The position numbers and the translations under genes were made by a program. The notes under the pieces are model-generated. The model was given only the letters and a program-made list of their open reading frames with translations, did no database searches and was not told the DNA's origin. Shown here one piece after another: positions 53,201 to 64,000 of a DNA stretch of 64,000 bases; position 1 is the first letter of the stretch, and each line of letters starts with the position of its first letter. The stretch comes from Beaufortia kweichowensis (Eukaryota > Chordata > Actinopteri > Cypriniformes > Gastromyzontidae), in assembly GCA_019155185.1 (NCBI GenBank), contig CM032808.1:12714607-12778606 (forward strand), written 5' to 3'.

Positions 53201-54646
53201 TTCTCCTCACGGCTGATGCAGGAATTCTCTGTATGTTGTCTGTTTAGTGTTAATCAAAGTCTTTCAGTCTCATTAAGGATTCATCTGACATACAGTAAAG
53301 CCTTGAATGTCACAGTTCTGGATGCTTGACTTATAAAAGCATTGCTGTTTCATTTTGTTGAAGTAAAAAGATGATCTGCAGGTCTTGACTGGAGTCAGAA
53401 TATAAAATACTCTTTATGTATATACATTTATAAAACTATATACTATAATTTATAAATATATCGATTTATTTTATTCTTCTGATGTCATCTGTGATGTCAC
53501 ACAGAACATGCTGACTGGTGTAAATCATGTATGTGCTCTCTTTTCTGCATGTCTGCGACCAGTTTCACCACCTTAAATGCTGTCAATTTACAGCTGAAAT
53601 CTTTTCTTCTAAATTGAGAAAGCGTTCATGTCATTACTATGGGAACCAGTGCAGTGTCTCATCTTTGGCTTCTGTCTCTCATTTAGCGTTTTCTTAAGAG
53701 TCCCAGCATGATTTCACACTGACTTAGACCATGAAATTTGGATGTAAATTATGGGACGTAGCATGTGTTTTTTGTCCTGTGTTTGTTCTGATTGAAACGT
53801 TTCTAAATGACAGTAATTCTGATCTCATTCAGATGAAACACAAAGTCAGTGATATAAAGTTCATCTGGCCTGTATCTCACATCTTCACATCATCCTGTAC
53901 AGATACAGGTGAAATTATCTGATAATCACACACTTAAATTTGGGAAATAATCCTATCAGGCTGAATTTATTATGAAACATTCATAATGAAGTGTTTAGAC
54001 ATGTGGCTTATATAATCACAGTGGTCTTCTGTAGCTTCTGTTGTTCAGTCAATTGGTGAAAAGTAAAAATTAAAAACTTTTTTATTTTGTTTAAAGTGCA
54101 AAGTATTTTCGGTGTGTTTATCATTCAACATTAAATGATTTGCACTTTAAAAACAGCATTAGTCACACAGCGGGAGATGAAACTTCAAATAAAACTGAAA
54201 AATATGAATGCAAGAAAAACCTGTTACAGAATCTAAAAATATACACGTTCACTTCTACAATCATAAAGCGTCTTTATGCCTTATAAAAAAACAACATGTG
54301 TAACATCTGTGCTCTATAGACAGACATATGTGTTCACTGCTCATTCAGATTACATTTATTACAATTAATTATTCACCAACCAATAATCAATCAAATTCAA
54401 AAGTAATTCAATAATTAGTTTTAGTAGTCATAAGCATAAGAAAAATATTAAACAATAATATATATATATATGATTTAAAATATGTAATATAGTATAAAAA
54501 AAGTATTTGCCATTTTAGATACAGATAGATATATTAATAGGAATGTAAGTCAATCTCACATTCTACGATTGTTTTAGATTTGATTATTTATGAAATCTGC
54601 TATGATGATAACAGTTCTTACCTTGTAAAGTGTCTGTATCTTCCAT
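50279..54646 (-). CDS. npffr1: Neuropeptide FF receptor 1 (class A GPCR)
   Basis: Gi/o-coupled plasma-membrane receptor for RFamide peptides (NPFF, and RFRP/GnIH). Coding exons 54646-54622, 52688-52371, 51700-51601 and 51062-50279; total 1227 nt (408 residues). The N-terminus has N-glycosylation sequons (NMS, NHS, NDS, NIT). TM1-2 carry GNILVCFIVLKNRQMRTVTN and NLAISDVLVGIFCLP. TM3 ends with ERFRC in place of DRY, as in NPFF receptors. TM5 has LFSHIYLAPVALIVIMY, TM6 FTVSWLPLW, and TM7 NPIVYGYFNENFRRGFQAAF. The 25-nt first exon stays in frame with the next; translation could instead begin at the ATG at 52677. Orthology to NPFFR1 rather than NPFFR2 rests on synteny with ppa1, sar1a and lrrc20 and on sequence. 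The long cytoplasmic tail differs from human. Confidence 0.94.
52837..53002. mobile_element. Small TIR element, copy B (most complete)
   Basis: In npffr1 intron 1. The left end AAAATAAAGGTGCTTCTTGA and the complement of the right end, AAAATAAAGCTGCTTCAAAA, match over about 16 bp with one difference. No coding capacity; size about 165 bp. Confidence 0.65.
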
Positions 54647-54798
54647 CTGTGCTGCTGATGCTGATCACAGAACTCATTGCAGAACATCACATACACGTTA
54701 CTTCAATAACACTGATCACATGCCGGTAAATGTGTTCAGATGACTGGAAAGAGCTTCTGTTCCCACACATGAACTGCAAAACTGCAGTGTGTGTAGTA

Positions 54799-54954
<156 letters not shown>

Positions 54955-54959
54955 TATAG

Positions 54960-56980
54960 TGTGGGAACAGATGTCCCCAGAAAGATAGTAATACCAGTAA
55001 TTTTTGCATTTTTTGGTCTCCATGAGGAAAACAGCTTATTAATCATACTAAGTGACGTTTATGTGTAAATGCAGAAAGGTTTATGTGAGGGTTAGATTTA
55101 GAGTTTGAGTGAGGATTACTTTATACAATATAGAGTTTGTACAGTATAAAAGTCATTACGACTATGAAAAGATCCCATAAACTATGAAAAAACAACATAA
55201 TTATTTATGAGTGGAAGCAATTAATAAGCAGAATGTATATAGACTGTTAATCTCAAGAGCGCTAAAGAACTTAAATGAGTCAAATGGCACAAGGATTTGT
55301 GTAGCTTGTGTGTTGTAGAAAACATGATTCCTGCAGAATAAAGGAGGTGAGTCTCATCTGCAGTGACCACATATTCTTGTGCAACATGAAAACAACAGTA
55401 AATTCTAGTGATGGAATTGCTATTTCAGGTTGAACTATCCATTACTACAGCAGAAACTCTCTCTGTCTTCTGAGATTGTTCTTCTGACATTCCTGTTGTG
55501 TCACATATTGTTTCCTTCACACTCTTGTGTGGTTGAATTGTCAGATGTGGAACAGACCAAATGATGTGTTTGACTGAATCTGTAGTGTGCTGCTTTCTGA
55601 CAGGTGTATTGGCACGAGTGAAATGAGATTTTTACACATATTCCTTGTTGAGTGCGTAGAAAGCAGTGAACACTGCACAGGGAGCTTGTTAGTGAGAATA
55701 CAGCTAAAGTCAGAGAGAGAGAGAGAGTTTCTCAAAAGACAAAATAAACTTCATTATGTTCATGGAAACGGAAGTAAGAGGGTGAATGTTTTCTTCAGAC
55801 ATCAATTTTGTTCACATTAACAGATGTTTGACCCTCCACAGACAGTCGTGACATCATACACATCACACACACACGATGTCTGATTGCTCCATGAACAGAC
55901 ACACATGAGCACAGATTGTCCTGTACCGATGAAATGAATATAGTCTGTCAGTGAGGGGATTTTTGATGATTTCTGGAAGAACATTGCAGTCAGACAGTCA
56001 AACAATTACAGCAAACAAAAACAGTTCGTTTTTAGTCTTCTGCATTACAATTTAGAATTCTGCATATTAGATTAGATTGCATTAGATTGTAGCTATGTTG
56101 CAAATATAAACACATATATAATACAATACAAATACTGTAAAAAATTGTTGGTGCATGAAGTGTCAAATCAAACTGTCTTTATGTGATGAATTGTTGTAAT
56201 TTATAATTAAGTTGAAATCTGTGAAGGACCTAAATCTAAATCTTTGTTATCTTAGGAGGGTGTTAAGAAGATAGAATAATCATTACTGTCGTGAAATTCA
56301 TCTTGTGTAGGTTATGCTGCGGGGAAATCTTCTCTTTAAGAAACGGCTTTAAGTGTGATCCTCACAGAGACCATTGATCGTTGTGAAATATAAAGCTCAA
56401 AGTTCAGAGACATTTCTAAAACTCTTTAGCTGTGGCTCAGACTAAAGGATCATGCGGGTTTCAACAGCTTCACTAACACAGACTAAAGATAAATAAATGC
56501 TTTCAAACAGCCTTCATGAAACTAAACAGCATTAAAAATCTCTTTCTGTCATATGTATTATAAGCACATATCCAGAGGTTAAATAAAACTCTCAAGTTCT
56601 TGATTTTCAGATCATTATTCTGTGATTTTCAAGCAGATTTAAGTGTCTGGTTTTCATTAGATTTAAAAATTCTGCTACAAAGCTACTATAAACTTAATTA
56701 AAGCTCTTATTTATTCCACAGTTATGTTAAAAATCTAACTAAAAAAGTGAAGTTTCTTGTAATATTCATTCATTTAAGGACAGCATGTGTAAAGTAATGT
56801 GAAGATTTTAGAGTCAAATATTAGAGATGTCATCTTCTCGTAACAATTCAGACATTGAAAACACAACATTTATTTGTCTATCTGTGTATTTGTGTATATT
56901 TATTTCAATCCAACAACAGCTGCTGCTCTTAAGGTTAAAAAACATAAATAAAAAGCAAAAATCCATTCATGGTCAATAAA
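54960..56980. other. npffr1/lrrc20 intergenic region
   Basis: 2 kb, AT-rich, with a short GA run near 55712 and no recognised exon, RNA gene or complete repeat. The npffr1 promoter should be near its left end. Confidence 0.4.
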
Positions 56981-56983
56981 TAT

Positions 56984-56989
56984 TTTATT
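56984..56989 (-). terminator. lrrc20: lrrc20 poly(A) signal
   Basis: Minus-strand AATAAA about 40 nt after the stop codon, implying a very short 3' UTR. Confidence 0.5.
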
Positions 56990-57029
56990 GAAAAGTTCAG
57001 AGGCACGGTATGCAGTTCTCAGACTGTTC

Positions 57030-60000
57030 TCAGGTCAGGAGTGTGAAGTGATGTGTTGAAGGCTCAGTGTTTGTTGTCAGTGGATTATTCCTGACATCCA
57101 GACTCTTCAGAGATGACATGAGAGAGAGTTTCTCCATGGGCAGTTCTGACAGAACGAGACAGAGAGATCAGTGAAGAATCACATCATGTGTGTGTCTGTA
57201 TCAGCTCTTATGAATGTATGAGCTGTAATATTCATACAGCACAAAAACAACAAAATATTGCTTCTCTAAATAACCATTCAGTCAAAGGTTTTTAAAAGAT
57301 ACTTTTTAGAACTTTGTTCACTACAAAAAGAACACTCAAAGTGGCTGTGAATGTTAAAGGTTCTTTATGAAACCATACAGACCAACAAACCTTTATTTTT
57401 AAAAGTGAACATTTGTTTTGATGTGACATAAAACAATTAAGAAAGATCAAATTCTATCAATAAAGAGCTGGTGAAATAATTTTGATGATAACATATTCCA
57501 GGTCTGGATGAGTCTATCATTAATGTGTTTATGTTTATGATCCTCTCATGTCTCAGATAATGATGCTGAAGTTTTCTCTCTCTCTCGCTCTCTATGTGTG
57601 CGTTTGTGTTGATGTTATTATGTTGTATAGAGACGAGCTGTATTTGTAAGGTTTGTTGCATTAAAATGTGAAGCTTTCATCTTCTGCCTCATAAACACAA
57701 AGCAAACACATTGTCATGGAAACTATGATTCTGAGTTCAGCTTTAATTTACTGAGCACAAATTTTTACTTCAAGTGTTCAAGTGTTATAAAAATGAAAGT
57801 GAGGTTCTTGAGTTAAAGAAGATTGAATCAAATATTATCTTGTTTGTTTCCTTTTTATGTCAGCTTCTGCGGCTATTTCTTTATTGATCAGGTTTTTTCA
57901 GATCAAGATTTACACTGATGACTAGCATCATGTACGTTTGTATTATTTGAGTGAAATTAGATTAGTGCTTAATCTCTGGGATTAATGTTGTGTCAAATAT
58001 CTTATTATGTCCATTTGTCTCTTTCAAACACACGGTATTACGCACTGCAGCTGTAACAAGTTTATTAACCTGCTGTCAGGTGATGCTCTTTATCAATCCA
58101 AACACACACTTCACAGGATTACACTTTATTTACATCATAATGACAAGACTAATGTTCAATTCTATCATTCGCTCATCCTCATTTTGTGCATATGTGAATT
58201 TTACTTGTATTTTCTGTAAAGGAAAACACACATGAGATGTCTGATTTATCTATAAGTACAAGCTACAGCAGGTGTGTTTGTATGACACAGATAGACAAAC
58301 ACAACTTTACTTGCCTTTGGCAACATTTCAATCAAATATTCACAATGAAGATTTTATGTTTCACTACAGAAAGTCACGCGGGTTTGCAGTGACAATCTTT
58401 AAAATACAATTCTTAAACTTTTTGTCTGGTCATGTCTGTAATGTCTGGTCACCTGTGATCTGATTTCCCTCCACGCTGATGTGCTGAAGGCTCTTTACAT
58501 CTGTAAGGTGTTCAGGGAAAACTGTCAGTCTGTTTTTAGAGAGATTAATACTGATCAAGTGTTCCATACTGCTGACGGCCTCGGGCAGAGCGGTGAGAAC
58601 ATTACCCTCCAGATCCAGATCTACAACACACAACCTGATTACAACTACATCAAACCCCTGACATCACACACATGTGCATTCACTTGGATTTAGTTCAATT
58701 TTAGATGCATGTAGTTCTTCCAGGGTTATCAATATAATCATATAATCATTTCAACAGATTATCACAACTTCAAAGAAGCAGACAGCTCTCTAAAGCCAAG
58801 TGAATCTAAAAAAAAAGGGATAAACTATTTGGATTTTTATTCATTTCATTAGCCATCTTTAAATACATAGAAGAGAGATTATTACGGTCTATTAATGTAT
58901 ATGAATGTTATTATGTGTGTGACGTCATCCACACAAGCCTGAGATCAATCCGTTTTACCTCGTAACTGTGAGAAAGTGAGGAAAAACTTGTTTCCAAGGG
59001 CTTTGAGCTGGTTGTTGGCCAAAGTTATTTTGTGGATGTTTTCTGTGCAACTGCGCAGCATTTTAAAGACGCCATCAGGAAAACTGACGAGGTCACAGTC
59101 TGACAGATCTGTATCAGAAGCAAAAGAAACAGAAGAAAAGAAATCAGCCTGTTAATGTAAGAAGTCTAATGAAGAGATTGTGTGGACTGAAGGATATCCT
59201 GTTGAGCAATCACTCAGAAAATCAAGAAATACTATCAGACCGCTAGGCAGAAATAAACTCAATAATCTGAAAACACTTCGTGTTTGGCCTCACAATAACA
59301 CTGATTGCAATGTGAGTGTTTCCTTTTCCTTCACCTTAACATGACATAGACTAATATAAGAATAGGGACACTTGACAAATTGTTTAATAGTCAAAGTCAA
59401 GTGTTTGTTATTAACAGGAGCTCTTTAGAGCAAATGCGCCATCTACTGGAGACAAAGAGACAATGCTAAATTTTACACTCAAAATCACTGTGAAATTATA
59501 CAAATAATTTTTGCTTAAAAGTTTTTCATGACAGTGAGAACATTTAAGTATCTGTGGAATCAGATTTTACATGTATATACATAAATGCTTCAATCATGTT
59601 TTATACATTTTTTAGAAGAAACCTCTAATATACTCATTTAATCTAATCCAGATATAAGAAAAATATCAGTCTCTACCTAGTTATCTATTTTAAGAAAAAG
59701 AACACATGTTTTTAAGAGATAACATACTTTGTGGGATTTATATGAATTAAAATACACACACCAGAAGAAAAATACCCAACAAATGAAGAAGAGATGACTC
59801 CTCAAATCAAATAACATGGTTGTTTATTTTAATTTTCATGTGTTCATTTATGAGAAATATGGACTGTTATGGATGTGACATTTCTGAAAACAGCACTTTA
59901 CGTGACTATGAAAAATCATGAAATCAAGACTCATGATTGACATTTGCATGGAATTAATTCTTGCATTTGATTTTAGGGATGAAGTGATTTCAGGACAGCT

Positions 60001-60095
60001 TTTGTAAATCTCTCCTGAAACTCACCTAAAGAGTCTCTGCCCTCCTCCATGGTCTGATTGATCCTCCTGGCGACGTTGGCGACGGCCTGTGCCAT
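57030..60095 (-). CDS. lrrc20: Leucine-rich repeat-containing protein 20
   Basis: Small cytosolic LRR protein of poorly known function. Coding exons 60095-60026, 59108-58959, 58620-58453 and 57145-57030; total 504 nt (167 residues; human 184). The N-terminal helix MAQAVANVARRINQTMEEG resembles human LRRC20, followed by LRR units in order: LSDCDLVSFP, ITLANNQLKALGNKF, LDLEGNVLTALPEAV, INLSKNRLTVFPEHL, ISVEGNQIT and LDVRNNPLT. All introns fall in phase 1, as expected for exon-encoded repeats. The C-terminus is shorter than human. The gene sits between npffr1 and nodal as in mammals, which supports the symbol. Confidence 0.9.
57290..57410. mobile_element. Small TIR element, copy C (diverged)
   Basis: In lrrc20 intron 3. 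TTAAAGGTTCTTTATGAAAC and ACCTTTATTTTTAAAAGTG resemble copies A and B. Confidence 0.4.
59436..59449 (-). promoter_or_regulatory. Candidate CTCF site
   Basis: The minus strand reads CCAGTAGATGGCGC, a strong match to the CTCF core, in lrrc20 intron 1. Motif match only. Confidence 0.35.
59714..59990 (-). repeat. Unnamed dispersed repeat, copy 3 (inverted)
   Basis: In lrrc20 intron 1. Its complement carries ATGCAAATGTCA, GTAAAGTGCTGTTTTC, ATAAATGAACACATGAAAAT, CTTCATTTGTTGGGTATTTT and GTATTTTAATTC, shared with copies 1 and 2. Confidence 0.7.
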
Positions 60096-60899
60096 CCTGT
60101 GATGTTCAGCTAAGATCTGAGGAGTGATTGGTGCTTTCAGTGGGACTCAATGATTTATGCACAGGTGAGTAACAGACAGGCAAGAGCCACGGGCAGCTGA
60201 TTCCTGCCAAAGCACACAAACATGCAGTGACATCACAGACATGATGTCACTGCATCACTGCACAAAATGGCATTACAATACTGCAATAGTGAAATATAGG
60301 ACAAGGATATGAAATGGTATGTATTTGGTTATTTTGAGATTATTAGAATTAGTACATGTCTGGTATGTGTTAACTTCTGTCAGAAGCCTCAGATAATGTG
60401 CAATTTATGTTTTAAAAGCATAAGAAAATAAGTTCTTATTCGACATGTCAATAATAAAATCTCATAATTTACGTAATTGTGGTTTTATTGTATTCACTTG
60501 TTTAACTAATAGCTGTTACAATAATATGTTGTCATAATACAAATAATATTTTGAATATATAAAATCTGACTTATAAAGATCTCACTTTTGTGAGATTCAC
60601 AAAAAGTTTCCTAATTTATGCCAGCTTTTGTACAAAGTGACAACTTGCCCCTTTGACTTTTAGGTTTGAATAATGTTTCACTAATTACTGTTAATAACAA
60701 AGTTTATTTTTTTGCGCAGTCATCAGTAGACCTGTCTGACAGATACATCTACAGACAGCTGAGCACACAAATATAGAAAACCAAAAAGTTATTTATAGCA
60801 CGAGTATTAATGCATCTAAACGTCGCTGTGAAATTAAACCGAGCAAAATTAGAAATATTGAATTGTCAATAAACAGATTATGAATCTTGATTATGATTT

Positions 60900-61210
60900 A
60901 CAGGGCGTGTAAACTTGTCGATGACGTCACGCCATTCATTTCTTACTAAAGAAGTAAAAGGGTTAAAGAAGCGGGTGAAGTAAAGCGAACCTCTATTATA
61001 GCGCTGTAATTCCTTACATTCACACATGCGATGCTCTCTCACCCTCTCCATCGACCCGAAAGATGCTTTACATGTGTTTAATCACAATGTATCTGTATGT
61101 TTACGGCGTGTCATGCGAGACCAGCAACATGTAAACGGAACTGCCGGATTCAACGCACCATCGTCGCAAAACACATGGCAGTTTTACGACAGTTGTTGCG
61201 TAGAAACGTA
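60900..61210 (-). promoter_or_regulatory. lrrc20: Putative lrrc20 promoter and leader
   Basis: The only CpG-richer patch upstream of lrrc20. A minus-strand donor GAAT/GTAAGG near 61013 could end a non-coding exon. The plus-strand ORF here has no recognisable relatives. A weak assignment. Confidence 0.3.
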
Positions 61211-61214
61211 AAAG

Positions 61215-62060
61215 TAGTTTAAACCTATTTAACGTAGGTATTTATTGTGTTATCATTGTTAATCTCTCCGTTTCGTGCAATTGCTGTATTTTTACATGCA
61301 CTCTAATATTCGTACTAATAAAATTTGAAGTGGAAAAACTTTTAAGATTTTAAGACTTTTAAGAAAACTTAACCATTTAAGATTTTGGCTCAATAAAATA
61401 TTTTTAACAGCTGGCATGAGAGAGCACGACAAGTTTAAGGTACTACATATTTTAGGTACTCAATAGGTTTAAATTACACCACTTTGTACTTAAAAACATG
61501 AGTTTGAGAGGTTTAAAGACACTGTACATACCCCATGATCCTGTGTTTTCAGTGCTGTACAGTGATCTGCCCTTACAAAGCTCATTCAAAGAGAAATGAT
61601 TCTAGAATGTCCATGGCAGGTCAGGACTGGACGTTTACTGTGGGACAATAGAAGGTGATTGTGTTTGACCCATGACCCTTTATGACCCCACAGAGGGCAC
61701 AGACAGAGCTCTGTGAGTGAGTGTGGATACAAGTCTGATTTCCAAAAAAGTGTGTACGTCCCTTTAAACATACATCTATTTACACAACAGAAATTATACT
61801 TTCAATCAATGAATTTTGAGTTCAATGAGTTCAAAATGAGTTCAATTTCACGTTGACTGTAAGTCAGCCACAATTGCAGATACAGAATTAGGTAAGAATA
61901 ACAGAATCTATAAATCAAACTGGATATTTAGAAGTAAATCAATTGCAATGTCATTCCTTTAGGTACATATGTTTTATTTCTTTTAGCAAAAATAGCATTA
62001 TTTGGCTGATCTCTGTTCTTTATAGTAAGATCCATATATTATATTTACATAAATATCAAT
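61215..62060. other. lrrc20/nodal intergenic region
   Basis: AT-rich. No EIF4EBP2-like exon was seen, although that gene lies between LRRC20 and NODAL in human. Confidence 0.4.
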
Positions 62061-62062
62061 GT

Positions 62063-62068
62063 TTTATT
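62063..62068 (-). terminator. ndr2: nodal poly(A) signal candidate
   Basis: Minus-strand AATAAA about 400 nt after the stop codon. Confidence 0.4.
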
Positions 62069-62468
62069 TACGTATTATATACAATAAATATTTACATACA
62101 GTCTACACCACACAGTGTAATTGTAAATACATAGACAGTGCTTGAGATCGCGAAAATCCAATTGAACAGTTACTATAACTAGATATTATTATTTTCTGTT
62201 CACTCTTAACGGCTTAGTTTCAAGGTCCATAAATGTTTGAAACTGTTGTCTGGATAATGATTCTCTGCTCGTGCTTCCTGTTGCCCGTGGGCTTTTAGGA
62301 TGTTCTCAGGACGGGCAATTTGGCAATTGACACGGAGAAAACCAGCTGACCGACGAAACAGCCGCTTGCTGCTGCCGATTAAGTCTCGTACAATATTGCT
62401 TTTCCTGTAAAACAGTTTGGCAAGGCAAGGGCTTTCAAAAGAAGCATTGACAAACCCAAAAAAGTCCA

Positions 62469-63477
62469 TCAGAGGCAGCCACACTCTTCCACAACCATAT
62501 CTTCATGGTGTCGCAGGATCAACTCTCCGTTTTCATAATATAACATGCTGAGAGGGCTCATCTTCGTAGGTGCGCAGCAGGCCGAAGGGACTCTGTTAGG
62601 ATGGTAGTACTTTAACAAACTCTGGGGGAGAAGAAGAAATTAAGAGAACATTAGAGTAGCTGCTACAAGACGCAATATAATTTATTATAACAGGTCATTT
62701 TAGTAATTTCACTGAAACTAACCTGCATGTAAGCATGATTGGTGGGGTGAAGCTCCTCACCCAGAGGGTTCGGACAGCTTCCTTCACAGCGATAAGCGTT
62801 GTACTTCTTGGGAAAAACGATCCAGGAGCTCCATCCAATCTGATTGAAGTCCACATGCATGTCGACTCTCTTACACAGAGAACCCTTCTCAACCTGATTC
62901 TTCACCAGCTCTGGATTCCTCATGGGCTGACCTCTCCTGCCCCTCTTGCTTTTGTGCGATTTCTCTCTGCGCACCTCTTTTCCTTCAGTGTTGAATAAAA
63001 ACTTGGACGTCTCAGCTGTGTGTAGTAGACTTGCCTTGTCCTGCATTCCCTGTTGTGAAGCTGTCTGTGAGAATATAAGCAGCATGGCTCTGTGGTGGAT
63101 ACCATCCGTGCGTTTCGGCCCATTTTGAAAAGAATATCTGCTGGATCTCACAGCTCTCTTTGTCTTCAGATGCTTCATTTCAGAGAGTTTTGGACTGATC
63201 CAGTCCAGCAGCAGGTTTGTGACGTTGTAAACCCTCCAGTGATGAGACGAACTTATAAGAGATGTTTCTGGGAGCAGGCCCAACGTCTGGTTCTGCAGGC
63301 AGACACTGTGATGATGGCACGGGACATCCTGCTGGTGCCTGATCTCCACTGTGATGTTGGTGTGGTTCGTTTCTCTAGGAATACGGATCCTCAGCTCGGC
63401 AGCCTGTACCTGACGTTCAGACAGCACAGATGAAAGATCAAAGTATGTGATGTAGTGTCTGCCTTGACTGGTCAAAC
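62469..63477 (-). CDS. ndr2: Nodal-related TGF-beta ligand, exons 2-3 (5' partial)
   Basis: Secreted morphogen that signals through activin receptors with EGF-CFC co-receptors to pattern mesendoderm and the midline. Exon 2 is 63477-62723 and exon 3 is 62621-62469. Exon 2 starts in mid-codon, so a first exon with the signal peptide lies beyond 64000. The prodomain has sequons (NHT, NIT, NVT) and a furin-type site in KSKRGRRGQP. The mature domain holds all seven nodal cysteines: SLCKR, YRCEGSCPNP, SACCAP and ECGCL, with VDFNQIGWSSWIVFPKKYNA and HPTNHAYMQ. The C-terminus VVEECGCL ends normally. Zebrafish has ndr1, ndr2 and spaw; ndr2 (cyclops) is my best guess, while membership of the nodal family is certain. 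Confidence 0.93.
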
Positions 63478-64000
63478 CTAATAAACAAAAACGGAGAACA
63501 AAAGTTATTCTGTGAACATCTGTTTTATGTTTATTCATGTTTTTAAAAACAGTTTAAAACATTTCAAAACTGTATTAAAAAAAATAATAAATCAAATAAT
63601 CTAATAAAATCTCAGGTGTAAATAGACAGATTTTGTGATCGTCATCTAATTAAAGATGCACCCATCACAGCAGCCAGTGTCTCTTTTGATATTTATTTTT
63701 CACCAGGGATGAATGACTCACTGTAGTGTACACAAACTTAAAAGTAATGAGGTGATTTGTGACAGCTGAACACACACACTTTGATCCTGGTGTATGGCTC
63801 TTGTCCAGTGGAGTGTATTGGAGCTGTACATTTACATAAAAGTTGCTAATTGCTTTGGTTTATCTAAAAAGTGACCTTAAGTTGTGTTTAACAACATCTC
63901 CTTTATGCAACTTAAACCTGCATTGTTGTATAAAAAAGCATTTTCCCTTGTTAACAAACTAAACTGATTATTTAACATCTATTATAAGTATCCCCAAAGC
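63478..64000 (-). other. nodal intron 1 (partial)
   Basis: No plausible first coding exon was found before the window edge. The acceptor TTTATTAG at 63478 closes this intron. Confidence 0.6.

Noticed and set aside
61026..61211. Small ORF in a CpG-rich patch as an EIF4EBP2 or other exon
   Set aside because: It has no 4E-BP motif or other homology and better fits a promoter or leader of lrrc20.
62206..62484. Minus-strand frame after nodal
   Set aside because: It overlaps the nodal stop and 3' UTR in another frame and resembles no known protein.
63092..63433. 113-codon plus-strand frame inside nodal
   Set aside because: It is the antisense of nodal exon 2, which has clear family homology on the minus strand.

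Overview
The window is nuclear DNA from a bony fish, most likely a cyprinid. Its genes are split by short GT-AG introns, it is AT-rich, and it carries long (GA/CT)n microsatellites, a tRNA-derived fish SINE and an Angel-type fold-back element like those of zebrafish. There are no operons, phage genes or CRISPR arrays. Ten protein-coding genes were reconstructed exon by exon, and for eight of them the exon phases close perfectly.

Order from left to right: scd (-, stearoyl-CoA desaturase); dnajb12 (+, ER J-protein); ddit4 (-, REDD1 inhibitor of mTORC1); anapc16 (-, APC/C subunit) head-to-head with ascc1 (+, ASC-1 complex subunit); spock2 (+, testican-2 proteoglycan); sar1a (-, COPII GTPase); ppa1 (-, cytosolic pyrophosphatase); npffr1 (-, neuropeptide FF receptor); lrrc20 (-, leucine-rich repeat protein); and a nodal-related TGF-beta ligand (-, probably ndr2/cyclops) whose first exon lies beyond the right edge. 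Apart from scd, the order resembles human 10q22.1 (DNAJB12-DDIT4-ANAPC16-ASCC1-SPOCK2 and SAR1A-PPA1-NPFFR1-LRRC20-NODAL), so this is an old syntenic block and not a functional cluster.

Two genes carry apparent frameshifts at short repeats: dnajb12 exon 4 (an AC run that seems one unit short) and ddit4 exon 2 (one base short near an A5 run). Everything downstream in both genes is intact, so draft-assembly indels are the simplest explanation.

The most interesting observations are: a probable 9-nt microexon in spock2 supported by comparison of SPOCK1 and SPOCK2; a complementary (GA)63/(CT)71 pair in one spock2 intron, the CT tract running straight into the acceptor AG; a 45-bp nearly perfect hairpin between the convergent spock2 and sar1a genes; an apparently unnamed dispersed repeat with three long copies and one short copy; and a small TIR element with three copies. 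I found no new multi-gene system.
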